A stretch of 64,000 nucleotides of DNA from Paenibacillus hamazuiensis. Lineage in GTDB: Bacteria > Bacillota > Bacilli > Paenibacillales > NBRC-103111. Shown piece after piece: positions 25,937-34,692 of this stretch. The notes under the pieces are model-generated. The model worked only from the letters and a program-made list of their open reading frames with translations. It had not been told where the DNA came from and searched no databases. Location: the NCBI RefSeq assembly GCF_023276405.1, contig NZ_JALRMO010000001.1, positions 2,852,001 to 2,916,000 of the forward strand. The letters run 5' to 3'. The position numbers and the translations under genes were made by a program. Each line of letters begins with the position of its first letter. Within the stretch, counting starts at the first letter, position 1.

Positions 25937-27040
25937 TTATTGTGCGACTTCCTTGTTGAAGCGGTCGATCCAGCCTTTCAGGTTCTGGTTGACGAACTTC
26001 ATGTCCAGCTTGCGCAGCTTGCTGACCGTATCCGCTCCGTAGGTGATGCCCTTCGTATCGTCACCGCTCAGCTGCAGCTTCGTGTTGACCGGAGAATCCA
26101 CCTTCGCTTTGGCGATTTTTTCCTGAACTTCCTTGCTGAGGTGGTAATTGATGAAATCTTCGGCGAGCTGCTTGTTTTTGCTGCCCTTGACCACGTTCAC
26201 CGTATTCATGACCGCATACCCGCCTTCCGCCGGGGTGATGAACTTCGTTTCCGGCACGGCCGCTTTCAAATCTTTCACGTACATTTCCATGATCGGTCCT
26301 GCGGCAATTTCGCCCTGGGCGAACATGTTGACGAACTCGGACGTTTGTCCGTAGTACTTCACTACGCTTTTGTTCAGCTCTTTCAGCTTCGCGAATGCCT
26401 GGTCGGCGTTAAACTGCGCACTGCCGGAAACAAGGGAAGCCGCGTCAAGCACCATCGGCCCCGTCGTGCCGGTAATGTTCGGCATCGTCAGCTTCTTGGC
26501 GAGCTCGGGGCTCCACAGGTCTTTCCACGAGGTAAGGTCCTTGCCTCCGAGCGCTTTCGGATTATACGCGATGCCGAGCTGGCCGATCGTGTACGCCGGA
26601 CCGTAATCCTCTCCAAGCGGCGCTTTGGCGATGTCGTAAATATCGTTCAGATTCTGAATGCGGCTGCGGTCGATTTTTTCGAATACTCCCGCTTCGATAC
26701 CCTGCTGCGCATAATAGTCGGATAAATAAATCAGGTCCACGTTGGATGTACCTTGGCGCACTTTGTTTAAACGGTCAGCGTTGTTTCCGGTGTCGAGCAC
26801 AATTTTCACATTATGCTCTTTCTCGAACGGAGCGTACACTTCTTTTTTGAAGAAGTCGTCGGAGAAGCCCCAAGTCGAGATGACGAGCTGCGTCGGTTCG
26901 CCTTTGGGTGCCGCTGCCGGCGCTCCGGTATTCGCGTTCGTTCCCGCTCCCGCCTGATCCTTCGCCGGCGTGCCGCATCCGGATAAAGCGAGTCCCACCA
27001 AGGACAAAGATACCAAACCGCGGATCATTCGTTGTTTCAT
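25937..27040 (-). CDS. PotD-like substrate-binding lipoprotein of the purine/nucleoside importer
   Basis: A 367-residue lipoprotein with lipobox ALSGC near residue 21 and a linker rich in Ala and Gly. The mature part (LVISTWGFSDDFFKKEVYAPF, then DLIYLSDYYAQQG and KALGGKDLTSWKDLW) matches the PotD/spermidine-putrescine and thiamine binding class. It heads the operon with the permeases, the ATPase, the nucleoside hydrolase and adenine deaminase, hence the suggested substrate. The ATG at 27040 has GGGGG a few bases upstream; the ATG at 27055 has no site. Confidence 0.85.
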   Translation of the reverse strand: MKQRMIRGLVSLSLVGLALSGCGTPAKDQAGAGTNANTGAPAAAPKGEPTQLVISTWGFSDDFFKKEVYAPFEKEHNVKIVLDTGNNADRLNKVRQGTSNVDLIYLSDYYAQQGIEAGVFEKIDRSRIQNLNDIYDIAKAPLGEDYGPAYTIGQLGIAYNPKALGGKDLTSWKDLWSPELAKKLTMPNITGTTGPMVLDAASLVSGSAQFNADQAFAKLKELNKSVVKYYGQTSEFVNMFAQGEIAAGPIMEMYVKDLKAAVPETKFITPAEGGYAVMNTVNVVKGSKNKQLAEDFINYHLSKEVQEKIAKAKVDSPVNTKLQLSGDDTKGITYGADTVSKLRKLDMKFVNQNLKGWIDRFNKEVAQ

Positions 27041-27126
27041 TGAGATAACCCCCATGTTTCATAAATTTTACAAGTATTGTTTCCATGAGTCCCCATTCTT
27101 ACGCTCCAACCCCTCACCCTGTCCCG

Positions 27127-27178
27127 AAAAAAAAGAAAAAGCACCCTTGGAAGATAATAAGTCATCTCACAAGAGCAC
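27127..27178 (-). terminator. Terminator between the DUF2294 gene and the purine operon
   Basis: Minus-strand GTGCTCTTG pairs with CAAGGGTGC (with G-U pairs), with an AGAT/ATCT inner stem, then TTTTTCTTTTTTTT. It may simply end the upstream gene 100 bases away, or act as a leader attenuator for the purine operon 90 bases further on. I recognise no riboswitch class in the 100 bases before it. Confidence 0.65.
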
Positions 27179-27279
27179 TCTTCGTCGTAAACAACGTCAA
27201 GCGACATCCGTTTGGCTTTCGTGCGGGCTTTCCTTAAGATAAATCAAAAGAAAAACTCCGCGGCTTATTCGGTTCGTCT

Positions 27280-27624
27280 TTAAGATTCGGCAAGAATGAT
27301 GTTCGTGATCGCCCATTGCGTATGCGGATCGTAGTCCCTCAGCACAGCTTCGATCGAAAGTTCGAATTCCTGCTCCAGCTTCTCGCGGATCCTCTTCTTA
27401 TAGATCGAGGACATGTAAAAATCGACCTCGTGCTTCAGCGTCGGAGCCTCGCCTTCCAAAGCAGTGGAGCGCGGCGACTTGCGGTGCCGGGCGTACAACG
27501 TGATCAGATTGGGTTCAACCGCCGCCCGCAAGGACGTTGTGCCGAAACCGAACAATTCCTTCGAAATCTCGTTGTACATATGGCACAGCTTCTTCTTATA
27601 ATCGTTGGAATCTACAGGGGGCAT
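27280..27624 (-). CDS. DUF2294-type protein
   Basis: A 114-residue protein beginning MPPVDSNDYKKKLCHMYNEISKELFGFG, followed by TSLRAAVEPNLITLYARHR and LEGEAPTLKHEVDFYMSSIYKKRIREKLEQEFELS. This pattern is that of DUF2294, a small family found in Bacilli whose role is not established; the match is by memory. The ATG at 27624 with GAAGGTGG upstream is chosen over the upstream TTG, which would add a hydrophobic stretch without a start signal. It is a single gene followed by a terminator. Confidence 0.65.
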   Translation of the reverse strand: MPPVDSNDYKKKLCHMYNEISKELFGFGTTSLRAAVEPNLITLYARHRKSPRSTALEGEAPTLKHEVDFYMSSIYKKRIREKLEQEFELSIEAVLRDYDPHTQWAITNIILAES

Positions 27625-27788
27625 GGGACCACCTTCTGGAGCGATATCGACCCATATCACAAAACCTATCTTAATAATACATAGGATGACCGATTTTATC
27701 AAGAGAATCGTTCGGTTTTATTCGCGAAAACAAGCAATTTCTGACATAACGTGTGACATAAAATTCATTTTTCCCGAATGGGGCGTTT

Positions 27789-30326
27789 TCATTGGAATGA
27801 TTCGAGACGAATTTTGCTTCCCTTTTCGGTATCGATCTCCAGAAGCGAACCGTTTATGGTCGACGTTTCGTCCCCTCTGCGGACGATCACTTGACGCTCT
27901 CCCCATGGGTTGCGAATCCGGCATATGCCGCCGAGCGTGGACTCGATTTCCACGTAAGGAATCTCGCCGCCCCTCCTTTCGGACGTAACGACAAAGCCGC
28001 CGCGGCACCACAGCGAAAACTGCGCATCCCAATCGTCCGGACAAGCCGGGAATACGCGGATTACGGCCGGTTTCCCGGGGCCTGCGGGCCGGCTTTGGCA
28101 CAGCGCGCTTTGCAGCCCGACGGCGGCGTTGCCCAGACGCTGCGCGCTGATGCAGTTGACGCCTTCGCGGACGGTCAGCCGGTTTTCGAAAAACTTCACC
28201 CGGCCCGTATCTTCGAAATAGCAGTATTCCCGCTCCGCGTTTCTGCATTCCAATTGCGCGAGCACGACCTGCTTGAACGGCTCCGCCTTCCCTAAGTTCG
28301 CGAGTACCCAAGGAACCGTCGACATCTCCGAAGCCGCGTTTCCCCAGTCGCCTCCATGTCTCGCCTGCTCGTGCTCGAACGTGGCTATAGTCGTACGGAA
28401 CATATCCGGGTTGTCCTCAGCCGTTTCGAGTGAAATCAAATCGCAAACCCGGCCGACGTTCAGGCTGACCCCGCTTCGCCCGTCCAACACGGGTCCCAAA
28501 GCGCCTACCCAGACGGCAGGCTCATCTTCCTCCGTTCGCAGCACGGCTTCGGGATGATCGCTCCTCGGCAGCGGTGCGAGATGGTCGTAAAATTCCTGCC
28601 AGAGCGTCCTGAGCTCTTCGTCTTCGCCCAGAATCTCTGAAGCTCTCAGCAGCGCCGGGAATACGAAATGCATGGCCGCCATCGCATCGACCGTATCTTT
28701 GCCGTCAAAATATTTTTCATCGCTGCAGGTGTGATAAATATGGTATAAGCCGTCTTCATCTTTGCGCACCAGCGGGAGATGACGGAAAAACTCAGCCACT
28801 CCTCTTATCATCGGATATGCCCGGCCGCGCAGCCAAGCCTCGTCTCTCGTGTACTCGTAATACAACCAGAAGTGATAAGCGACCTCCGCCTGCGCCAAAA
28901 ACATGAACGTCGTCGCACCGAACGGGCCGTATCCCCGGTCCGTATATACGAGCCTGCCGTCGATCCATTTTTCGTGCCATTTCCAGTTCCAACGGCTTTC
29001 ATGCGGAGGTTTCAAGTATGCATATTCGGTGAACCGCGCCGAACGCTCCTCCCACGGCTTGCGGAACAAATACAGCTCCCGCATTTCCTCCGCGATATCG
29101 TCCGGCAGCTCCGCCGGACCGTTAAACCAGGTCACCTCGGGGATGTATATGCCCTCGCTCCCCCATTGCTGCCGGGCCGCTGTCCTGCACGCCTCGTACA
29201 TTCCGGAGTACATGTCGAATAGCGGATGCATCAGTTCAAAATGTCCCGACGGGAGCACCGCATTGTAATACAAATTCAGATTGTTCCACCACTGCATCGC
29301 GCCCCAGTGGCGCAAATCGCCGCGCGGGCTCAGCAGCATACCGCCGAAATTCGGCGGGTAATGGCCTCCCCGCGAGTTCGAGGCCATGAGGTACAGGTAA
29401 TACGTATAATGCGTCTCCACGAATTCGGCTTTACCGTCGGCACTGTTCAGGCGAATATACGACTTCGTCCAAAAGTCGTTCCACCATGCTTTATGCTCGG
29501 CCAGCAATTGCGCATATCCCTTCGTTCTTGCCGATTCGAGCTGCGCGGCAGCTAAGGCGGCGGCATCCTCCGTCTCATCGAACGCAGCTGCGCTGGCAAT
29601 AAACAGCTCAAATTCCCCTGCTCCCGGTTCGATGCACAGCCGCATTTCCGTTTCGCCGGGCTGGCCGAGCACTTTCGTTTTCCGAAATGCTCCAACCGGC
29701 TGCCGCCCGCCGAACTCATCGTTCATCCGCGCTACCGCCTTTCGGCCGGATATGCCAATAACGACGGCCGAGCTGCAGTAATGGGCTCCTTCGCGGAATT
29801 CCTGCTTCAGCACGATCATATCCCCCAGCATGCTGAGCGTAGAAATCGCGGAGTGCTGCTTGGTCACCACCTCAGCCGGACGCAGCATCTTCAGCCTGAC
29901 ATTAATCGTCTGCGGCATGTCGCGGCTGTCCTCCACCCGAAACGCAAACACATCGCTGTGATCGTAAGCAAACGCTTCGGCCCGAACGCCTTCGCCGCAA
30001 ATGGACGCCACAGCATCGTACATGCTCAAATGCTGGCGGATGCCGCCGTCCCGAAACACATCTTCTCCGTAATCGACGAAATCGATGTCGACAAACCCGC
30101 AAGCGTACGCGTAATCCGTATGCCTTTGGTTGAAGCTGAGGGTCGAACCGTCGCTGGCATACACGTCCACCCTATTAATCTGCAGTTTGACGGCCGACGG
30201 CGACGTCCAGATAAGGCTGCCCATCCTGCCGTTGCCGACCGGCAGCCCCCCTTCGCTGCGTTTGACCGTATGTTCGTAATGTAAATCCGCACGGGAAACG
30301 TGCTCCCGGTAATCCGGCTTGCTCAT
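27789..30326 (-). CDS. Large glycoside hydrolase-like protein (DUF5703 / GH95-like fold)
   Basis: An 845-residue cytoplasmic protein without a signal peptide. The N-terminus (TVKRSEGGLPVGNGRMGSLIWTS) matches the N-terminal beta-sandwich of GH95-like and DUF5703 proteins; the middle has an (alpha/alpha)-barrel pattern (HYTYYLYLMASNSRGG, RHWGAMQWWNNLNLYYN, TTFMFLAQAEVAYHFWLYYEYT), and the end is another beta-sandwich. Candidate acids are in PEVTWFNGPAE and HTCSDEKY. It probably hydrolyses a fucosylated, rhamnosylated or uronic-acid oligosaccharide; I cannot say which. The ATG at 30326 has GGAGGAGGAA upstream. It stands alone. Confidence 0.7.
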   Translation of the reverse strand: MSKPDYREHVSRADLHYEHTVKRSEGGLPVGNGRMGSLIWTSPSAVKLQINRVDVYASDGSTLSFNQRHTDYAYACGFVDIDFVDYGEDVFRDGGIRQHLSMYDAVASICGEGVRAEAFAYDHSDVFAFRVEDSRDMPQTINVRLKMLRPAEVVTKQHSAISTLSMLGDMIVLKQEFREGAHYCSSAVVIGISGRKAVARMNDEFGGRQPVGAFRKTKVLGQPGETEMRLCIEPGAGEFELFIASAAAFDETEDAAALAAAQLESARTKGYAQLLAEHKAWWNDFWTKSYIRLNSADGKAEFVETHYTYYLYLMASNSRGGHYPPNFGGMLLSPRGDLRHWGAMQWWNNLNLYYNAVLPSGHFELMHPLFDMYSGMYEACRTAARQQWGSEGIYIPEVTWFNGPAELPDDIAEEMRELYLFRKPWEERSARFTEYAYLKPPHESRWNWKWHEKWIDGRLVYTDRGYGPFGATTFMFLAQAEVAYHFWLYYEYTRDEAWLRGRAYPMIRGVAEFFRHLPLVRKDEDGLYHIYHTCSDEKYFDGKDTVDAMAAMHFVFPALLRASEILGEDEELRTLWQEFYDHLAPLPRSDHPEAVLRTEEDEPAVWVGALGPVLDGRSGVSLNVGRVCDLISLETAEDNPDMFRTTIATFEHEQARHGGDWGNAASEMSTVPWVLANLGKAEPFKQVVLAQLECRNAEREYCYFEDTGRVKFFENRLTVREGVNCISAQRLGNAAVGLQSALCQSRPAGPGKPAVIRVFPACPDDWDAQFSLWCRGGFVVTSERRGGEIPYVEIESTLGGICRIRNPWGERQVIVRRGDETSTINGSLLEIDTEKGSKIRLESFQ

Positions 30327-30512
30327 GATTCGGTTCCTCCTCCGCAAAACGCGCGTCGCAATGGAGCTAGAGTTCGCTCTCTCCTATTTTAAAAGAAAGG
30401 GCAAAGCTCTAAATTATGCTGAATTGCGGCATGCATACGTTTTTTTATGATAGGAGGTCCTCTATGACAGTCTCTTTATCCGATAATCCGGTAAACTTCC
30501 CTTCGCTTCCTT

Positions 30513-30995
30513 TTATTTGCTCTTCCTGATATAGGTGTAGTATGTATAGGGGATTGTTGAGCTTGTGATCCGCTCCTCATCGACCATTTCGAAATCGTCC
30601 TTATCCCATGCCGGGAAAAAAATATTGCCTTCCACTTCTTGATCGATGACGGTCAAGTAAATTTTATCCGCATGCGGCAAGGCTTCTTTGTAAATCTCTC
30701 CTCCGCCGGCAATAAAAATCTCATTTTCGTCCCTTAGCAGCTCATACGCTTCATCAAGCGAAGTTACCGTTACGCAGCGTTCCGCCGCAATTTTGCAGCT
30801 TCTGGAAACGATCACCGTCTTGCGGTCGGGCAGCGGTTTTCCTATCGATTCGTAGGTTTTTCTCCCCATCACGATCGTTCGGCCCGTCGTCAATTCCTTA
30901 AACCGCTTCTGTTCTCCCGGTATTTTCCACGGGATTGCCTCATCTTTGCCAATAACATTATTGGTTGAAACGGCCGCGATTAATGAGATCAGCAT
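30513..30995 (-). CDS. folA: Dihydrofolate reductase
   Basis: A 160-residue enzyme that reduces dihydrofolate to tetrahydrofolate with NADPH. LISLIAAVSTNNVIGKDEAIPWKIPGE holds the Trp and the acidic active-site region, GRTIVMGRKTYESIGKPLPDR binds NADPH, and FIAGGGEIYKEAL is the glycine-rich dinucleotide site. Length is normal. GGAGG precedes the ATG at 30995. No thymidylate synthase gene is adjacent, unlike many Bacilli, so it may be an additional copy. Confidence 0.93.
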   Translation of the reverse strand: MLISLIAAVSTNNVIGKDEAIPWKIPGEQKRFKELTTGRTIVMGRKTYESIGKPLPDRKTVIVSRSCKIAAERCVTVTSLDEAYELLRDENEIFIAGGGEIYKEALPHADKIYLTVIDQEVEGNIFFPAWDKDDFEMVDEERITSSTIPYTYYTYIRKSK

Positions 30996-31109
30996 GGACT
31001 ACCTCCGTTCCGAGTCACGTATTGTTCCAAGTTTCCAACTGCGCTTTGATCTTCCGTGCTCTTCCCCGCCCTTCCGCCCTTTCAGGGGCAACCGAAGTTG
31101 TTGCTGGGC

Positions 31110-31592
31110 TCACCGTCTCATCGCGTAAAACTGACGGTGCAGCTCGCGAACTTGCTCGGCGAGCTCAGGTACAGGGCCGTCTATGACGGTATCGCGAATG
31201 ACGTCCTGGATCGGAAGATTGCGAACGCGCGGCGCAGCGACCCCCATTTCACTCAGCCATCCAGCCAGTTGCTCAGAGGAACTCGCATAAACAATCCGAC
31301 CTAATTCGACCCAGCCGTGGGCCGCAGCGCACATAGGACAATGTTCGCCTGAGGTATAGACCGTTGCCTTGCCCCGTTCTTCCTTAGTCATGTTGCCGGC
31401 TGCCCAGCGTGCCAACGCGAACTCCGGGTGCTGGGTGTGATCGCCGCCGGCAACATGGTTATGATCTTCCGCAAGCACATCTCCGTCGGCGGAGACAAGA
31501 ACTGAACCGAATGGTTCATCTCCAGCCTCCAGCGCAGCCCTTGCCAGTTCGATACAGCGTCGCAGATGCTTCAGATCGGTTTCATTTATCAT
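31110..31592 (-). CDS. Nucleoside/guanine deaminase-like zinc enzyme
   Basis: A 160-residue member of the cytidine/deoxycytidylate deaminase fold. The zinc site is HPEFALARWA (His plus catalytic Glu) and SGEHCPMCAAAHGW (P-C-x2-C). The sequence DEPFGSVLVSADGDVLAEDHNHV is close to guanine deaminase and to small nucleoside deaminases rather than to TadA. GAGGAGG precedes the ATG. It is divergent from a LysR-type regulator that may control it. Confidence 0.85.
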   Translation of the reverse strand: MINETDLKHLRRCIELARAALEAGDEPFGSVLVSADGDVLAEDHNHVAGGDHTQHPEFALARWAAGNMTKEERGKATVYTSGEHCPMCAAAHGWVELGRIVYASSSEQLAGWLSEMGVAAPRVRNLPIQDVIRDTVIDGPVPELAEQVRELHRQFYAMRR

Positions 31593-31687
31593 GAACGTGC
31601 CTCCTCTATTCGTTATGCAGCAGGCTTACACGCTGCTTTTCCGCTCCTGCCTTCTTCGTTGTTATTCAATTATGTTAACATGAAGAT

Positions 31688-31728
31688 ACCTAAACGAAAA
31701 ATATAAAAAAAATAGGTTTTGCTTAGGT
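31688..31728. promoter_or_regulatory. Inverted repeat in the divergent LysR/deaminase promoter region
   Basis: ACCTAAAC (31688-31695) and GCTTAGGT (31721-31728) are arranged as an inverted pair in a very AT-rich stretch just upstream of the LysR gene. A LysR regulator commonly binds such a site to act on its divergent neighbour. The arms are short, so this is a weak call. Confidence 0.3.
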
Positions 31729-31759
31729 TTTTCATATATATATAGGAGTGAACGCGACG

Positions 31760-32641
31760 ATGGATATAAGGCAGCTGCGATATTTTATAGCGATTGTGGA
31801 GGAACGAACGGTTTCCGCCGCTGCGAAAAGACTTCATCTCTCTCAACCGCCGTTAAGCCAGCAATTGAAAGCGATGGAAGAGGAGCTGGGTATCAAATTG
31901 GTGGAAAAAAGCGGTAAATACTTGGAAGTAACGGAAGCGGGAAAAAAGTTATATGCTTATGCCTTGCAAATGGCGCAGTTAATGGAAGAAGCCACAGCGG
32001 AAGTGAAGGAAGTGGGAAACGGGGTAAACGGAACGCTGGCGATAGGCGTAAATACGTTTTCGGTAGCGGAGCTTCCCGAAATCCTCGAACAATTTCGCAA
32101 GATTTACCCCAAGGTGACATATAAAATTCAGCAAAACGAATCCGCACATCTATGCCGGCTGGTAAGGGACCGGACGGTCGAATTGGCGTTCGTTCGGCTG
32201 CCCCTTGAGCTTGGCGATGATATATGCGTTCTGCACCTTTATACCGAACCGTTTTACTTCATAACATCGGATAAACAGAAACGGATTGGTCATAACGTAT
32301 CGCTTGCCGATGTTCAAGATCTTCCGCTCCTGCTGCCCAGCACTCAAGGATTGGGCGTGCATTATTTGATTCAGGAGGCATTCTCCAGACTCCATCTGCA
32401 TCCCAACATTGCGGGCGAATGCTCCGATATTTCGCTTTTGATGAGCTTGGTTGCATCCGATTTTTGCGCATCGATCGTTCCGGAAACATTGTTGAAAAGG
32501 CACAAAGGATATGCGGTATATGCACAAAAAATATCCGATGCGGCCGAAATGTCTTCCCCGGTAGGACTCATATGGCTAAAAAATCACCGCTTATCCAGCT
32601 CGGCGCAAAACTTTATCGATTTATTCAAAACCCATATTTAA
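31760..32641 (+). CDS. LysR-family transcriptional regulator
   Basis: A 293-residue LysR regulator. The N-terminal winged helix is MDIRQLRYFIAIVEERTVSAAAKRLHLSQPPLSQQLKAMEEELG (residues 1-44, split by convention), followed by the linker helix and an effector domain of about residues 90-293 (GTLAIGVNTFSVAELPEIL, RTVELAFVRLP). The ATG at 31760 has GGAG 11 bases upstream and is preferred to the GTG at 31748. The neighbour transcribed away from it is the nucleoside deaminase. Effector unknown. Confidence 0.9.
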   Translation: MDIRQLRYFIAIVEERTVSAAAKRLHLSQPPLSQQLKAMEEELGIKLVEKSGKYLEVTEAGKKLYAYALQMAQLMEEATAEVKEVGNGVNGTLAIGVNTFSVAELPEILEQFRKIYPKVTYKIQQNESAHLCRLVRDRTVELAFVRLPLELGDDICVLHLYTEPFYFITSDKQKRIGHNVSLADVQDLPLLLPSTQGLGVHYLIQEAFSRLHLHPNIAGECSDISLLMSLVASDFCASIVPETLLKRHKGYAVYAQKISDAAEMSSPVGLIWLKNHRLSSSAQNFIDLFKTHI

Positions 32642-32668
32642 TCGAAAAATATAAGGTAAAAAGAACAA

Positions 32669-32690
32669 AGCCGGCACCGCAAGCCGGCTC
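32669..32690 (-). terminator. Terminator of the small conserved protein gene
   Basis: Minus-strand AGCCGGC-TTGCGGT-GCCGGCTTT, a six-base GC stem followed by TTTGTTCTTTTT, 58 bases past the stop at 32748. It sits between convergent genes. Confidence 0.7.
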
Positions 32691-32747
32691 TGATGCCCTT
32701 AATCGGTTTTCGTCATTCCGAAATAAGAAGTACGGCTCCCCCATATT

Positions 32748-33110
32748 CTATCCAACGAGTATTTTATCCTCTTGTTCATCCCACATCGCGAACAAGGATT
32801 GCAATTCAGCTCCTGCATAGGCACCAACCACTCTTACATATCGATGCACCAACTGCACTCCAATAATGACCGACACAAACTCCTCTTCCACTCTTAGCTT
32901 AGCCACAGTCTCTTTGTCCCCTGTGATAAGGACGAAACCGTTAAAATCGCTGCCGTGAGGCTCAAGAACTACTACCTCAAAGCGGTCTATCTTTCCTTCC
33001 TGCTGCAGTCGAATACAGTATTGCATTGCGCTATTGAGCGTGGCCTGTGCCGCCTTCTCACGCCCCGGGATGATTTCGCCCCAACCAACGATCAGCGAAC
33101 CTTTTGCCAT
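32748..33110 (-). CDS. Small protein of unknown function, ferredoxin-like alpha/beta pattern
   Basis: A 120-residue soluble protein that I do not recognise. It begins GSLIVGWGEIIPGREKAAQATLNSA and has strand-helix-strand repeats (KIDRFEVVVLEPHG, FNGFVLITGDKETV, FVSVIIGVQLVHRYVRVVGAY), which suggest a dimeric alpha/beta barrel like stress or monooxygenase-related proteins. AAAAGGAGAAAT precedes the ATG. Two near-identical operator-like sequences lie upstream, 60 bases apart, so a repressor probably controls it. Confidence 0.6.
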   Translation of the reverse strand: MAKGSLIVGWGEIIPGREKAAQATLNSAMQYCIRLQQEGKIDRFEVVVLEPHGSDFNGFVLITGDKETVAKLRVEEEFVSVIIGVQLVHRYVRVVGAYAGAELQSLFAMWDEQEDKILVG

Positions 33111-33130
33111 ATCAATTTCTCCTTTTCATT

Positions 33131-33213
33131 AATATAGGTTAATTTTAACTTATTATAAAAATAACACATTTGAATTTATGAGTCAATTAAAATATAGGTT
33201 ATTTTTAACATAT
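33131..33213. promoter_or_regulatory. Two copies of a GTTAA-type operator, 60 bp apart
   Basis: AATATAGGTTAATTTTAACTTAT starts at 33131 and AATATAGGTTATTTTTAACATAT-like sequence starts at 33191. Each contains the inverted repeat GTTAA/TTAAC (second copy with one change). They lie just upstream of the small protein gene that starts at 33110, with the first copy right before its ribosome binding site. Spacing of 60 bp is close to a whole number of helical turns. Confidence 0.55.
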
Positions 33214-33351
33214 ATTCATGCTATGTTCCTGACAATATTAAAGAACCTTTGACGCACGAGTGAGAAAAATAGGAAAATATAAACTTTTATTGCCTAATTT
33301 ATCATGTTAAAGTATTCGTAAACGATATATTCGCGTCGATGAGGGAAGCCA

Positions 33352-34266
33352 ATGAAACGAAACCGTATGAAAACAGCCGTCGTTTGTACGCTCCTGTTCG
33401 CCATGATGTGGTTTTATTCGGACAAAGTTCAGGCGGCAGATAACAAAAGCGCTAAAGTGGCGGTACAATCGCTGAATGTGCGCAGCAAAGCGGATGCTCA
33501 ATCACCAGTCATCGGATCTTTGAAGCGGAATGACGTCGTTTCGATTTCCGAGGAATCGTTCGGCTGGGTAAAGGTCAAATCCGGACGTATGACCGGATGG
33601 GTGGCGGGACAATATTTGCAGAGAATGAGCGCCGGTTCAACGGACAAGCAGTCGGGTGCAGCCGCGCGCAGCAGCCAAACTGGCAAGGCAGAGACAAAGA
33701 AGCAAAAATCCGTTCAGTCCGGGCTAAAGGGGAAAGTGATCGTCATCGATCCGGGTCATGGCGGGAACGACAGCGGAGTTATCGGCAAAAAGTACGGCAG
33801 TATGGAGAAGACGCTTAATTTGTCAACCTCCCGTTATTTGGCCGATATGCTGCGTCAAGCCGGGGCGAAGGTTGTCATGACAAGGACTGACGACAAGGAG
33901 CAGCCTGAGCTCTCCGAACGAGTAGCCGTTAGCGAGCGGAACCGTGCGGATGCATTTGTCAGCATTCATTATAACTCGTCCTTGAAATCGAACTCCGGCA
34001 CATTAACGTTTTATTATTCTGAATCGAAGGATTTGACGCTGTCGAGGAAAATCGAAAGCCGTCTTCGTCAAATAACCGGCTTGAAGAGCAGCGGCATTTC
34101 ACACGGCAATTACCATGTGCTTCGCGAGAACGACAGGCCATCAACATTAGTGGAGCTCGGTTTTCTGTCCAATCCGAAGGATGAAGCGGTCGTCCGGACA
34201 AGCGATTACCAGAAGAAAGCGGCGGAAGCGATCGCTGCCGGACTGAAGGATTATTTTAAGCTGTAA
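33352..34266 (+). CDS. Secreted N-acetylmuramoyl-L-alanine amidase with SH3b domain
   Basis: A 304-residue cell-wall hydrolase. A signal peptide (AVVCTLLFAMMWFYSDKVQA) is followed by an SH3b domain at residues 35-85 (VQSLNVRSKADAQSPVIGSL, GRMTGWVAGQYL), a low-complexity linker and an amidase_3 domain at about 127-304 with zinc ligands in VIDPGHGGNDSG, the Glu in MEKTLNLSTSRYLA, SIHYNSS and the catalytic Glu in LVELGFLSN. It releases the peptide stem from MurNAc. GAGGGAAG precedes the ATG. Confidence 0.92.
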   Translation: MKRNRMKTAVVCTLLFAMMWFYSDKVQAADNKSAKVAVQSLNVRSKADAQSPVIGSLKRNDVVSISEESFGWVKVKSGRMTGWVAGQYLQRMSAGSTDKQSGAAARSSQTGKAETKKQKSVQSGLKGKVIVIDPGHGGNDSGVIGKKYGSMEKTLNLSTSRYLADMLRQAGAKVVMTRTDDKEQPELSERVAVSERNRADAFVSIHYNSSLKSNSGTLTFYYSESKDLTLSRKIESRLRQITGLKSSGISHGNYHVLRENDRPSTLVELGFLSNPKDEAVVRTSDYQKKAAEAIAAGLKDYFKL

Positions 34267-34391
34267 TGCAGCTAACCGCCCCGCAAACACGAATAGTGAC
34301 GGCTCCGTAACCGAATGCCGAAAACTTCTATGGCCAACGTGGGCTGCGACAGGCCGTCCACTCGTACAAGAGAGGCAGCATCCTTTCTGTT

Positions 34392-34688
34392 TTAACGAAG
34401 CTGATTCTTTGTAACCAAGCGACGAATGAACGTTCGAATCCCGTAGTAAACCATCGCCAAAACAATGAAAATGCCTATTCCTGACACGTAAGACAGCCAA
34501 TCCGGTCTGTAAATGACTCCAAAAGCGACTTTAGACTCCAGAACATCGGCTGTCCTGTAGCCGTTTGCGATATCCGGCACATATCTCAGCGTTAACAAGT
34601 AGCCTTGGAGCACTTGCCACAAAACCCAAAGCACAATGACTACAAGCGAAAAAATAACGGATTCAATCAGCAATCTTTTATTTATCAT
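34392..34688 (-). CDS. Small two-helix membrane protein of unknown function
   Basis: A 98-residue protein with two hydrophobic segments (residues about 9-30, SVIFSLVVIVLWVLWQVLQGYL, and 68-86, VSGIGIFIVLAMVYYGI) and a basic C-terminus, consistent with both ends inside. It starts four bases after the stop of the GNAT gene, so the two are likely translated together. I do not recognise the family. Confidence 0.55.
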   Translation of the reverse strand: MINKRLLIESVIFSLVVIVLWVLWQVLQGYLLTLRYVPDIANGYRTADVLESKVAFGVIYRPDWLSYVSGIGIFIVLAMVYYGIRTFIRRLVTKNQLR

Positions 34689-34692
34689 GTCT

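Noticed and set aside
27180-27279. Possible riboswitch before the purine operon
   Set aside because: I compared it by eye with purine, PreQ1, guanidine and PRPP aptamer cores and found no match; the region is more simply the 3' end of the DUF2294 transcript with its terminator.
30464-30529. 21-residue plus-strand frame with a strong AGGAGGT site (MTVSLSDNPVNF...)
   Set aside because: The signal is good, but it is short, overlaps the dihydrofolate reductase end on the other strand, and has no recognisable family; chance cannot be excluded.
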